From: Mesostigma viride
Taxonomy: Eukaryota; Streptophyta; Mesostigmatophyceae; Mesostigmatales; Mesostigmataceae
Assembly (NCBI GenBank): GCA_009746045.1
Contig: RPFO01000034.1
Span: 3,016,181-3,036,180, forward strand
Direction of reading: 5' to 3'
Length of the DNA: 20,000 nucleotides
The position numbers and the translations under genes were made by a program. Below the pieces are notes generated by a model. It was not told where the DNA came from. It saw only the letters and a list, made by a program, of their open reading frames with translations, and did not search any database. This document shows, piece by piece, positions 1-8,689 of the stretch. Positions within the stretch are counted from its first letter, which is position 1, and each line of letters begins with the position of its first letter.

Positions 1-528
1 GTCCTGTGTTTGCGAGCTCCAGATATAACCGTCGCAAACTTTTGGGCTGTTGGACCAAACTTTCTGTTGGCGAAATCCCGTTACAAACGCGCCGGAAGCT
101 CACACGTGGATTTTCCTCTGCTCCACCGCCTGTAAGCGATTTTTCCCTGCTGTCTGCGGGGTTGGCGAGGTCACTCATCCCCGCGCGCATCGCGCTCCCG
201 TGCAGGGGTAGCAGTCAATCTGGAGCTTGAACTCCGCAAGTAGTTCGCGAGCTCCGTCCACTGCGCGGTTGCGCAGTTTGTCCCTTTGTAGCAATGTACA
301 TATTGTAAAACTTCGCCTGAAGTGGCTTACGTAGACTTCAGGCGCCCAGGCACAGCTCATCACTTACCAACTCGGGACGTACCAGGTTCGAGCCTTCATG
401 GAGCCCCCCCATTGCATTTCGGATTTTTTTCCTTCACCCTTTTGCCAAACTCCATGAACCTTGTGGTCGAAACTCTACAGCTAGCGCGCGCACCTTGGCG
501 GGACTAGCGCCACTTGGCACTCGACGGA
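1..528. other. Intergenic left flank, no gene recognised
   Basis: I see no convincing coding region here. The short open frames have no recognisable domain and run on both strands. The one clear structure is a perfect 10-bp inverted repeat, CGCCTGAAGT (314-323) and ACTTCAGGCG (335-344), around an 11-nt spacer. Before the retrotransposon inserted, this stretch was contiguous with the sequence starting at 9434. Confidence 0.6.
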
Positions 529-533
529 GGTAC
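529..533. repeat. Target site duplication, left copy
   Basis: GGTAC lies directly before the 5' LTR and is repeated directly after the 3' LTR at 9429-9433. Five base pairs is the usual duplication length made by Ty3- and Ty1-type integrases. Its exact preservation shows that both LTRs belong to one insertion event. Confidence 0.93.
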
Positions 534-1201
534 TGTTACGTCCCGGCCCTTTTGGACGGACGTAACAATGGAATAAATTATGTAGTTTGACTTGTTGTCA
601 TAGTCCGTAGGACTTTGGGACTCATTTCGGGACTTAATTTGGGAATTGTCCCTTGGTCAGGACTTTTGTATGGAACTATGACAGTTTGTGTGATTCGGAC
701 CAGTTATTTTGGGCCTAGGTTGTTGTATGCGTGTATCTTCTAGGGGCCGGTGCAGTCGCGCCGCGCTGCGTACTTTATAGCTAGTTGAGATATTGTACTC
801 ATGCGTGGATTCTGTAGGCGAGGGTCGATGTCGACCCGAGGATCTTGTGTGGACTGCATGCTTTGGAAGGTCGGCGCCATGTCGGCGCCCCTTGCCAGCG
901 TAGTGGCAGACCTAGGTGAAATTGGTCCGAGGACGAGAGTCTCGTCCTCTTGGTTTGATGAATGATAAGTGCGAATACGCCTACACATTGAACCCGGGGC
1001 AATTATCCATTTGTAATTGGTATTGCTAGCCATTATAAGTGTGTATTAATTAGCTTGGCATCAAGCCGCGGTGCCAGATATCTCACGACCCCAGTCGTGA
1101 AGCGCAATCTGCATTAGGCCACCTTGAATCTTCCTAATTCCGGCATGGTAGATCTTTCGCTACGTGGCTCAGGCTAGGTGTGTCTGGGCTGGGACGTAAC
1201 A
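534..1201 (+). repeat. 5' LTR (668 bp)
   Basis: It begins TGTTACGTCC and ends GGACGTAACA, a perfect 10-bp terminal inverted repeat with the canonical TG...CA ends. It aligns without gaps to 8761-9428. The only differences are three transitions at 990 (G versus A), 995 (C versus T) and 1003 (T versus C). It contains several perfect inverted repeats: 822-828/831-837, 929-938/940-949 and 1083-1089/1094-1100. A TGTAA word at 1012-1016 could act as a green-algal polyadenylation signal, but this is only a five-base match. A 97-codon minus-strand frame inside the LTR is preserved only because the LTRs are young. Confidence 0.96.
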
Positions 1202-1202
1202 C

Positions 1203-1215
1203 TGGTTATCGGAGG
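1203..1215 (+). promoter_or_regulatory. Candidate primer binding site
   Basis: The sequence TGGTTATCGGAGG starts one base after the 5' LTR. Primer binding sites of LTR elements lie here and start with TGG, the complement of the CCA end of a tRNA. I could not match the rest to a particular tRNA from memory. The position supports the call; the tRNA identity is unknown. Confidence 0.6.
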
Positions 1216-1312
1216 AAAATGTTGCCGGCAAGGTTAGCTAACTCTCGCGGAGAGAGCTAGTGTAGCCAGTTAGGAAACCAGGGCGGTGCTTGGCGTAGAT
1301 AGAGGTTCCGGA

Positions 1313-1526
1313 ATTCAACGATTGCTGACAGGTCGGCGGCCAGCCCGTAAAGGGATTCAACGACGACCTAGGCAGCAAGCGGCCAGTCCGGGATACTCGG
1401 CGGGGCTAGCAATAGTCCTGTGGTGAGGTGCTGTCAACGATAGCGCTCATCTCTCCTGTTTTCAACGACATCCAGTGGCGGCCAGGGCTTGCCTTCAACG
1501 ACACCGGGTGGCGGCCAGCTCAGGAG
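1313..1526 (+). repeat. Degenerate direct repeats in the retrotransposon leader
   Basis: The word TTCAACGA recurs at 1314, 1356, 1461 and 1494, and GTCAACGA at 1433. After four of the five occurrences a GCGGCCAG word follows some 15-30 bases later. The last two copies share TTCAACGACA, then a short variable part, then GTGGCGGCCAG. The repeats lie in the untranslated leader between the primer binding site and the first ORF, where packaging or dimerisation signals of LTR elements usually sit. No function is demonstrated. Confidence 0.6.
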
Positions 1527-1896
1527 GGATTTACGTCATCGACGATGGTACGTCCCCTAGTTAGGATTCTTTCTTTGCAAGCGATGCCTGTGGAAGGCTA
1601 GCTGGCGTGCTCGCTTCTCTCCGGGTTCGCACGCGTAGGGGTTCTCGTTATACGTTGTGCCTCTATAGGGTGTGAATGTCGTTGGTGCGAATGGAAGTTG
1701 CGGACGACGACCATTCGTTGTTTTACCTGTTGTGGGGGTGAATACCGTCTGGCTGTTGCCGACTGTGTTGACGGTGTTTACCTCCGTGTAATCGTTGTAT
1801 AGCCCCTTTGCCGCGGAAGGCTGGGGGCGTGTGCTGTGCTACACTCCGTGCTCTCTCCTCGTTTGTTTAAGGTCACTGCATTAGAGGTAGCCTGGG

Positions 1897-1932
1897 TTTC
1901 CCCTTTCTCTCCTGCTTGCAAGCCGCTGCCAG
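1897..1932 (+). promoter_or_regulatory. Polypyrimidine tract with AG, possible splice acceptor before the first ORF
   Basis: A C/T-rich run (TTTCCCCTTTCTCTCCTGCTT) is followed by AG dinucleotides, including CCAG ending at 1932, 14 bases before the ATG at 1946. This resembles a eukaryotic 3' splice site. A matching donor in the leader was not pinned down. A similar signal stands before Gag. Confidence 0.3.
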
Positions 1933-1945
1933 ACTATGATGTAAC

Positions 1946-2285
1946 ATGCCTCGACGTAAAATAAACAAGGGTGGACAGTCTGGATCTCCTTACTATGCAG
2001 TAGCTCATGATGTGGGATAAGGGTAGACCTGCTATATTCTACAGCTGGAAGGCTTGTGAGGAGCACATTAAAGATAAGATATTGTCCCAAGGCTCTATTG
2101 CCAGGTGGAAGGGGTTTGATAACATTACAGATGCAGATAGGTTTGTTAGGGAACACATGCCATTGCCTGAGGGGATGCACACCACTCATGAATGCTCCAA
2201 GCCACCCACGATCAGCAGTCAGGGGGAGGGGACAGCAGTTACAGTTACCTTCTCTCAGTTGACCATTGGCCCTAGCAGACAGTAG
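1946..2285 (+). pseudogene. Small retrotransposon protein with RNase H1 N-terminal (hybrid-binding, viroplasmin-like) domain, one frameshift
   Basis: From ATG 1946 the frame runs 24 codons (MPRRKINKGG..., ending YYAVAHDVG) to a TAA at 2018-2020. The same domain then continues in the +1 frame from 2019 to TAG 2283-2285, about 112 residues in all. The pattern fits the RNase H1 N-terminal domain: YAV near the start, a Gly-rich turn (KGRPAIFYSW), Trp then Cys (SWKACEEHI), a WKGF block where the family has K-K-F, and Ala...Phe-Val (DADRFVREHM). In RNase H1 this domain binds RNA/DNA hybrid; caulimovirus P6 has a relative. The basic N-terminus resembles that of the downstream Gag (MPRKRRE). The role is inferred to be nucleic-acid binding during reverse transcription. 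The single indel suggests recent decay or programmed frameshifting. The domain call is from memory of the family pattern. Confidence 0.7.
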
Positions 2286-2322
2286 AGGAGATTATTACTA
2301 GGGAATAGTACTAGGTCCTACA

Positions 2323-2395
2323 TATATAAGATCTATAGCACGTGGTTGCCCTCTCTCCCTCTCTCTCTTTCTTTCTGGGGAGGTGTTGCCTGCAG
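2323..2395 (+). promoter_or_regulatory. TATA-like box and splice-acceptor-like tract before Gag
   Basis: TATATAAG lies at 2323-2330. A long pyrimidine run from 2348 (CCCTCTCTCCCTCTCTCTCT onward) follows, and then TGCAG at 2391-2395, 23 bases before the Gag ATG. The tract plus CAG resembles a strong 3' splice site. Gag could be reached by splicing past the small upstream ORF, or by a separate internal start. Both readings are inference. Confidence 0.35.
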
Positions 2396-2418
2396 TGTAA
2401 GGTATCGGTACGATCACC

Positions 2419-2767
2419 ATGCCACGGAAACGGAGAGAACCTGTCAACAGAGAGATAGAACAGGCAGACAACCACGAGCAAGGTATAGAGGTGGTAGAGG
2501 TACCACCGCACGTCCAAGTAGGGACAGGTACAGGTGAGGTTATGGAGAGACCTGCGGAAGGCTCCCCACGATCCAGAGACCAGGGCCGCAGAGATTCATC
2601 AGATGAAGACAGTCCAGACTCCAGGTTGGAACAAGGGGGGGACGGGCGCAGCCAGGAGATGCTCCAGGGGGGTTTCCAGCAGCAGCAACGGCAGCAGCAG
2701 CAGCAGGGTTCCCAGCAGCAGCAGGGTTTCCAGCAGCAGCAGCAGGGTTCTCAGCAGCAGCAGGGTT

Positions 2768-2806
<39 letters not shown>

Positions 2807-4490
2807 GACCACAGTGGCCGCCGCGGTATCCTGAGCAGACAGGGCACGAGAATGAAAACACGCAGTACTACCGTTATCATGCTCAGCTAGCCACGGAGCG
2901 ACCATCGCAGCCCTGGGCTGGGCGCGGCCGCGCCATGGGACCTCCGCCGGCCACAACACACCGGGGCAGGCGTCGAGTGTCCTTTGGCCGTACTTCCCTA
3001 CTACCCATGGTGTTTTGGAACTCTGAGGATGACGGGGAGGACACCGGGGCAGATGGCGAATTCGGCGATTTGGAGGGGGCCGTGGAGGAAGGCGAGGAAC
3101 CAGGGGCACAGGACCCTCCCTTTGGAGCTCATAGGCCACGGGCCCGGCTAGGGGGTGACAGAAGCAGCGCCACCGCACACGACGAGGAGACTCAGACACC
3201 CGTCCAGCGACACGTCCCCCAACCGCAGCGACCTCGGGCGCAGGACAGCAGCATGGTCCACTCGCCTGCGGTCGTCAGCAACCTGAATTTCAGCAGGGTG
3301 GCATTGGATGACCCGGGGTATGAACACCCCTCATCGGTACAGGTGCGGCGGACGCACGGTACGCCGACCAGATCCGGATCTCTCCCCCGGTCGCAGCCCC
3401 CAGCCTTCGGCTCCATCGCCTACCGGGAGGTCGGTGGGCCCAAGCCTAATACGGTGAAGGCCCCATCGATGCCCACTTTCAAGAATGTTCCCAAGCTGCA
3501 CGCGGACATGAAACCGCGGGAGATTGACGAATGGGGGCGCATGTGGCAACAGCAGTATACCGTCTGGCGCAACCACCACAGTTGGGAACTTGCCACCTGC
3601 GATCTGATCCCGCATGTTGTCAACACCTGCATGGATCCTTCGGTGGTGAGCATCTTGAACTGTGAGAGCATCGCGTCCCAGTCATACCCGCAAACCGTGG
3701 AGGAGCTGATGGACCGGGTGCGCCGCAAGCTGGTGCCCCCAGATGCTGTACTCCACGAGCGACTCGCCTTCGGCAAGCTGCGCCAGGGGACCACCCATAT
3801 CGCGAGTTTCTGTCCAAGTTTGAGTCCAGCGCCGCCTATCTGACCGACATGACCTGGTATGAGTACAAGATCAGGTTCATCGAGGCACTCTGTCCCGAGC
3901 TGCAGGACGAGGTATTCAAGCACTACGCTGAGGTCCCTTGGGAGGAGTGGGACATCTTGAATATCCAGAGGTATCTTCTGCAGGTGGCCGACATCGTGGC
4001 TCGCGGGCGCGCACCATCGGTGCGTCGTTTCTTCCGATCAGGTCCCCCGCACGACGGCGAGGGGAACGAGGACTCCCCCGATGACCTGGAGGACGGGAAC
4101 GCTGACCATGGCCTCAACGCCATCGACGCGAGTAAAGCCCGTTGCTTCATGTGCTTTGAGGTGGGTCACCTCAGGCGCGACTGCCCCAAACTCCGTAGCA
4201 GGCACGCTGGACGTGGCACGGGGGAGACCGAGCCCAGGTTTTCAGGCCCGGCGTTCGGCAGTCGCCCGGACTCCTCCGGCCCAAGGGACAAGCCCCGCAA
4301 CGCGGACGAGCGGGCGCCAGCAGGCCCGGCAGTTCACGACTCAGCACCAGCAGCCGCGGCCGCCAGCGATGAGTTCTACCAAGGGCGTGCTGCGCGCGGT
4401 CAATGAGATCGAGGCTCATCGACTAGCCTCCGGACAGCGTGCGACCTTTGAGTCACCAGCAGTGGCCGGTTACGAGTTTGCCGCTGGGAA
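2419..4490 (+). pseudogene. gag: Gag polyprotein with polyglutamine tract and CCHC zinc knuckle, frameshifted
   Basis: The first frame opens at ATG 2419 (MPRKRREPVNRE) and runs to a stop at 3843. An acidic, arginine-rich N-terminus leads to a Gln-rich stretch at about residues 87-129, made of CAG runs broken by GF or GS. A disordered Pro/Arg segment and then a capsid-like region follow (about residue 345 on: MPTFKNVPKL, EIDEWGRMWQQQY, VEELMDRVRRKL). Near 3797 the natural reading moves to another frame (YREFLSKF, then MTWYEYKIRF from 3849), which holds the zinc knuckle C-X2-C-X4-H-X4-C at 4143-4184 and ends at 4406. A second shift is likely near 4290, because the first frame then reads SSTKGVLRAVNEIEAHR to about 4490. 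Gag would form the particle and bind genomic RNA. Two breaks suggest this copy makes no intact Gag. Confidence 0.85.
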
Positions 4491-4940
4491 GTATACTATA
4501 ATATATATTATATAGTATATTTAACTAATAATTATATTTTTATAATATGTTCACTCCGGTGCGCTTTTCCAGTCCTAGTGGCTGGCCACCTTAGCCATTC
4601 TGAGAATGCCCACCTGTGTAGGGCAAGGGGGGGGTGTCTGTTTTGCCCCACATCTGTACCAAATACCAAGGGTGCATTGGTCCTGCACAGTAGCAGGTCA
4701 CCCTGTTATCATGATGTCAGTAGTACGAAGGGTGCATTGGTCCTGCCCAGTAGCAGGTCACCCTGTTATCATGCTATCAGCAGTAAGGGGGGTGTTTGGA
4801 ATCATACACTGACCCCATGCATAGACGCCGTTGGCGGTAATGGGAAATTACTATTAGGCGTCTAGCACTAGTGGTTTTATATAGGGTACCGTTGGCGGTA
4901 ATGGGATATTTTATATATGAGATGTAATAATATATTCAGA
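4491..4940. repeat. Non-coding insertion between gag and protease: AT-rich ends, 60-bp tandem repeat, hairpins
   Basis: Gag-like coding stops in an AT-only stretch (from 4493) with inverted TATACTATA and TATAGTATA words. A 60-bp unit is then repeated in tandem (4669-4728 and 4729-4788) with few differences. Each unit contains CCTGC...GCAGG, a small hairpin. TAGACGCC (4822-4829) and GGCGTCTA (4857-4864) form a perfect 8-bp stem, with a nested GTAAT/ATTAC stem. The word CCGTTGGCGGTAATGGGA occurs at 4828-4845 and nearly the same at 4889-4906. Protease coding begins just after a second AT-rich patch near 4910-4940. The block probably inserted between gag and protease. Its origin is unknown. Confidence 0.7.
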
Positions 4941-5302
4941 CACGGCCAACCAACCGTCATGGATGTCAAGTTTTTGGTCGACACAGGCGCTTCCACGTCC
5001 TTCATCAACGCGGCACTGGTGCGCCGGCTGGGCCTGACGCCCAGCCCCCACACCGGACGGCCGTGCATCTGACCCACTCGGATGGTCGCCAACACCAATC
5101 GCCCGGTCTGGCAGATATCAAAGGTGTGCTGCAAGGCACCCCGTTCGACCTGGCTGCGACCATCGCACCGCTGGGCGCAGCGGACATCATCATTGGGCTC
5201 GACTTTGGACGCGCAGGATGTGGACATTCGCGTGCGCCGGCGAGTGGTTTGGTTTCCCGATGGTTCCTTTTGGTGCCCTGACAGCGAGTATAGGGCATAG
5301 CA
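4941..5302 (+). pseudogene. Retropepsin-like aspartic protease, broken
   Basis: The frame through ATG 4959 reads MDVKFLVDTGASTSF, with the catalytic DTGAS motif typical of retroviral-type proteases, and stops at TGA 5070-5072. The rest of the domain is visible in other frames: TPFDLAATIAPLGAADII then IGLDF at about 5140-5205, matching the conserved hydrophobic-hydrophobic-Gly segment of retropepsins, then VDIRVRRRVVWFPDGS from about 5220. At least two frame changes separate these blocks, so the gene is inactive here. In an intact element it would cleave Gag and Pol. Its position after gag fits gag-protease order, and a reverse transcriptase would be expected next but is not seen. Confidence 0.82.
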
Positions 5303-5800
5303 TTACACACGAGCGCCCGGCGGTCCAGCATCCTTGACTCCTTGGCAGTAATTGGACGATCGCGTGGACGCGTCGTCCCCGGGGGAAGGGGAGGGGTCGC
5401 AGAGCGTATGAAACCAGATGGCTACTAATAATACCATATACTTCTTTACTATACCTACCTTTTATATACTAAGTACTTGTACTGGTCCACTACACTTCTT
5501 TATGATACCATACTCTTCTTAATTATATCTAGCTCCTGTATGATCGGCACGGTTCGGCTTTGGATCGAGCCGGCCATCTATGTAGGAATCCACCGCAGCC
5601 GCGCGTGGATCCGACGACCCTTCTACTGCCATGCCAGGGATCGATGCGCAGCCGCGCGTGGATCCGACGACCCTTCTACTGCCATGCCAGGGATCGATGC
5701 GCCAGCGTGCGGATATTATATATTTTCGATATTCTCTATTTTCTATATAATATATTTTCTCCATGATATATTCTCTATGGGATAATCTGCAGTTGGCGGT
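5303..5800. repeat. AT-rich patches and a perfect 53-bp tandem duplication
   Basis: Two AT-rich stretches (about 5425-5530 and 5710-5780) flank a GC-rich piece. That piece contains a 53-bp unit repeated exactly in tandem, at 5595-5647 and 5648-5700, beginning GCAGCCGCGCGTGGATCC. The identity of the two copies suggests a recent duplication by slippage or unequal exchange. No coding is recognised. Confidence 0.85.
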
Positions 5801-7650
5801 GGGCTTGAACGGGTCGTCCCGAAGAGGACCACGTCAGGCACTCAGCACCGCATGTGCACATGGTCCTGGCCTTTTTGGACATGGGCTCACCGGATGCTTG
5901 ATGATTCTACTACTAAGGCGTCCGTACCGAGGCATCTCCGCGTGGGATGCCGGATTCGGCAGCGAGTGCCAGCGACCCCAGACTACGGCCTGACTGCACG
6001 TCGCGTCCCGCGTGACCAACGGACGCGGAGTCCCATGGCACGCGGCCAAGTATTATTATAGGGAGCCTTCCGGCTGGCGGCTATGAGTCACGGCTCCCTG
6101 ACTTCCTGGCGCATGAGGGACGCGCCTCGCTTCTCGTGCACCCGTACGTGATTAATTTCACTATTGCGGCACGGTGCATGGAGACGGCACGGTGCATGGA
6201 GGCTGTTGCAACCCCGATGCGACTGGGCGATCAGGCAGGGCGGAGCCTGTACTGAATCGTGGTCGGCCGGCAAACAGATGTACAGCACCTTGTTGAATTG
6301 TCGGTAGCCAACCAATTGGCTACCCCGGCATTGAGTCGACGCCTAGCTGGGTCAGGGCACTCCTGGGCTCGAGTAACCGTGCATGCAGGGCGCGCCCGCG
6401 TCCGCCGCGACCGTCGGGAGTAAGGGCCCCCGGGGCTGCAAGCATATGCGGGCACGGTGCAGTTGCATGGCGACAGCACGTACTGCCGGCAGTAGTGGTG
6501 GATGACCCAGCCGGTCGTGGTTGCACTGGTTGCGCTGGTGCCGGTCGTGGTTGCATCAGAAGCAGGTGGCGGTGTCCGGTCATTGTCTCACCGCCTCAAC
6601 AGTGCGCGTGCATGGTGCCGATGCCACATGATGTGGCGCTGTCGCCCCGCAGACTGCCGGTGTCCGAGTAACACCCGGTATCACTGCATAGGGCCGGTAC
6701 ATCCGCTCTGAGCGGACCCGGCGCTGACGCGCGCTGAGCCATGGCAGAGCACTGAGGTACATGGGACGTGCGGGATCTGGCCGTCGAGGGCGAGTCACGG
6801 GGACTGTAGTAACGGCGACCCGAGACTGAGAGGCAGGCAGGATCGAGCTGCTGGAGTCTGAGCACCTAGTCACTGCCCGCGACCCTGTGCATGGCTACCA
6901 TCGCGCAGTGTTCGCGTCCCTCCTGTGGGCTGAGCCCGGTAGGGAGTTGTTCCTTGCACCACTGGTGGAGGCCGATCGAGCGTGATTTGCAAGTGGCTCG
7001 TGTCCGCGCGCCTACGAGGTTGCATGGATGAGGGACTCAGAGCAGGGCGTTCCATGTGCATGGCGGGCGGGCTGTGTGGGCTTCAAAATGTACTATACCC
7101 CATGGCCATGCACTGGTACAGGGGTGGTGAGAGGCCTTCAAGCTTCGAGTGGGGGATGTGGCGATGCGCGGTGGGGACTGCATACATAGGGGCGTGTTTC
7201 TGTTGCGGGAATGGGATCCTGGGCAAGACAGTCAAGCGGGGTGGACAGGCGGTGATCGGTCGTGCGCGGCATTGACCCCGGTCCACGATCGCTGTATGTG
7301 CTTGAGCACCTGTGGGCTGGGCGCGATCGAGCCCGAGGAGCTCTTGTTTGGGACTGCGGGGTTGCTTCGGCCCTACTCCATGAGCAGCACGGTGTCTCGC
7401 AGGGGCAACGTTACTGATACGGCAGTTCCTGCAAGGCGTGTCACTCCCCGACCTGCCCATTGCATTATATAAGTGCGGGCATTGCGGGCGCTATGCAGTC
7501 CACGTCGGCGGCCTCGAGCATCACATGCTTATGGGCCGCGCAAACATCAACCGTGCTCTTGCTGTGCAAGTGTCACGGAGGGTGTGACTGCGAGCTGAGG
7601 AGTTTTCCCCCGCTTGCGGTGGAGTTCAGGCACATTGGCAGTAAGGAATG
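5801..7650. other. GC-rich retrotransposon interior of unknown content
   Basis: This is where reverse transcriptase, RNase H and integrase would be expected. I find none of their signatures in any frame: no YxDD or FxDD block with RT context, no HHCC finger and no DDE spacing. Short direct repeats occur, including an 18-bp tandem pair around 6168-6203 containing GGCACGGTGCATGGAG and CCGGTCGTGGTTGCA at about 6511 and 6541. TGCATGG recurs at many places. The stretch may be heavily decayed pol or unrelated captured DNA. Confidence 0.55.
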
Positions 7651-7733
7651 CGGGGACCGGCGACTGCTCCGGTCTATGCACGTCGGCCGGAGTGGTGTTG
7701 TGCCTAAACTACTGCAGCTTCGTGGAGGAGTTG

Positions 7734-7941
7734 GCAGGGCGCACTCCAGTGGACACGCTGGGGCCCTGCTAGTTTTGGCCATATTATCCAAGTTTCCGGT
7801 GTTGATCGACTTTGCCTGTTTCCTGCGCTGGATAGAGACGGCGGGGCGCACTCTAGTGGACACACTAGGGCCTTGCGGGCACCTGCATGCGTTCGCAGGT
7901 GCAGGGGAGGCGCACTCTAGCGGCCACGCTAGGGCTTCCCC
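7734..7941 (+). repeat. Three diverged copies of one two-stem hairpin
   Basis: Copies at 7734-7769, 7841-7876 and 7904-7941 share one architecture: an outer stem of 7-8 bp, an unpaired GCACT on the 5' side, an inner 6-bp stem, a tetraloop (GACA, GACA, GCCA), then a single unpaired G on the 3' side. The inner stems are CCAGTG/CGCTGG, CTAGTG/CACTAG and CTAGCG/CGCTAG. The outer stems are GCAGGGC/GCCCTGC, GCGGGGC/GCCTTGC and GGGGAGGC/GCTTCCCC. All positions pair, counting G-T wobbles, although the stem sequences differ. A further perfect 8-bp stem, GCACCTGC/GCAGGTGC, sits between copies two and three (7879-7902), and GACCGG/CCGGTC lies upstream (7655-7674). Function is unknown. Confidence 0.75.
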
Positions 7942-8286
7942 CGCTATACAGCCACTCCAGCGGCGGCCAGGGACGGCCACGTTGCATGGTCGGTTGGCTC
8001 ACGGCGCGCCTGTATTTGAGAGGACGCGTACAACTGTCGGTAGTGAGGCGATGGATCAGATTCTTCTGGTGCACGCCCTCGCTTCTGAGCATGGGGCCTG
8101 CACTGCATGCTGTGCCTCACCGTCGTCGACGCTAGTAGTACTTCTTAATCGTCATGTGATTACGCGCATCAGTCGCGCTGTAAGGCTGGGTTTCGGCTGG
8201 ACGGGATACATGACTGGCCACCTCGTCGGCCGGATCATCAAGTTGTATGCATGAAAAATATTCCCTCTGCTGACAGCCCGATTGGC

Positions 8287-8294
8287 TATATAAA
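8287..8294 (+). promoter_or_regulatory. TATA-like box inside the retrotransposon
   Basis: TATATAAA lies in the context GATTGGCTATATAAAGAG, so an ATTGG (the CCAAT complement) is immediately upstream. It is a good match to a TATA box, but no convincing coding region follows before the 3' LTR. It may be fortuitous. Confidence 0.25.
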
Positions 8295-8328
8295 GAGTTG
8301 CCCTTGCGTGGCAAGTCTGGGGGGACCT

Positions 8329-8689
8329 GGTTTCACTGGCCCGTTGGTGCACAAGGGCTGGGACATAGTACCCCTATGGTCAACATTTCATCAAGTTTGA
8401 GGCTGCTCAGGACCTCAGGACTGGTTGCGCGGGATTACATGGACTGTGCATTATTATGTGGATGGGATAGGGCACGCGGTGGCGCCCCCTAAGGTGGCTC
8501 CAGTGGATCGGCGCGTCAACAACGGCGGTCGCTGAGATGGTTGTGAGAGTTTTATGACGGATGGCGGAATGATCCTGTCATCCTGTTTCATGCTACTACG
8601 TCAGGGTTGGTCCTGTGTATCAACCTCTAGAGGAATTGGTATTACTAACCCGCGGGTGAACCGGGGTTGGGACATAGTACTCTTATAGT
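8329..8689 (+). repeat. Imperfect 51-bp direct repeat near the 3' end of the retrotransposon
   Basis: Positions 8329-8379 and 8638-8688 align without gaps, with about 38 of 51 bases identical. The best-conserved block is TGGGACATAGTAC followed by a C/T-variable CYCYTAT. The two copies lie about 310 bp apart, just before the polypurine tract. They may be remnants of an internal duplication. Confidence 0.5.

Noticed and set aside
740-1033. 97-codon minus-strand frame, present again at 8967-9260
   Set aside because: Its preservation follows from the near-identity of the two LTRs. Two of the three LTR differences change the amino acid, and no domain is visible.
2540-3199. Minus-strand poly-Ala/poly-Leu frames opposite gag
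   Set aside because: They mirror the CAG repeat of the Gag polyglutamine tract.
7460-8254. 264-codon plus-strand frame
   Set aside because: It opens with TTG, has no recognisable domain and is rich in Cys, His, Arg and Ser. Its length is explained by GC-rich sequence around the hairpin copies.
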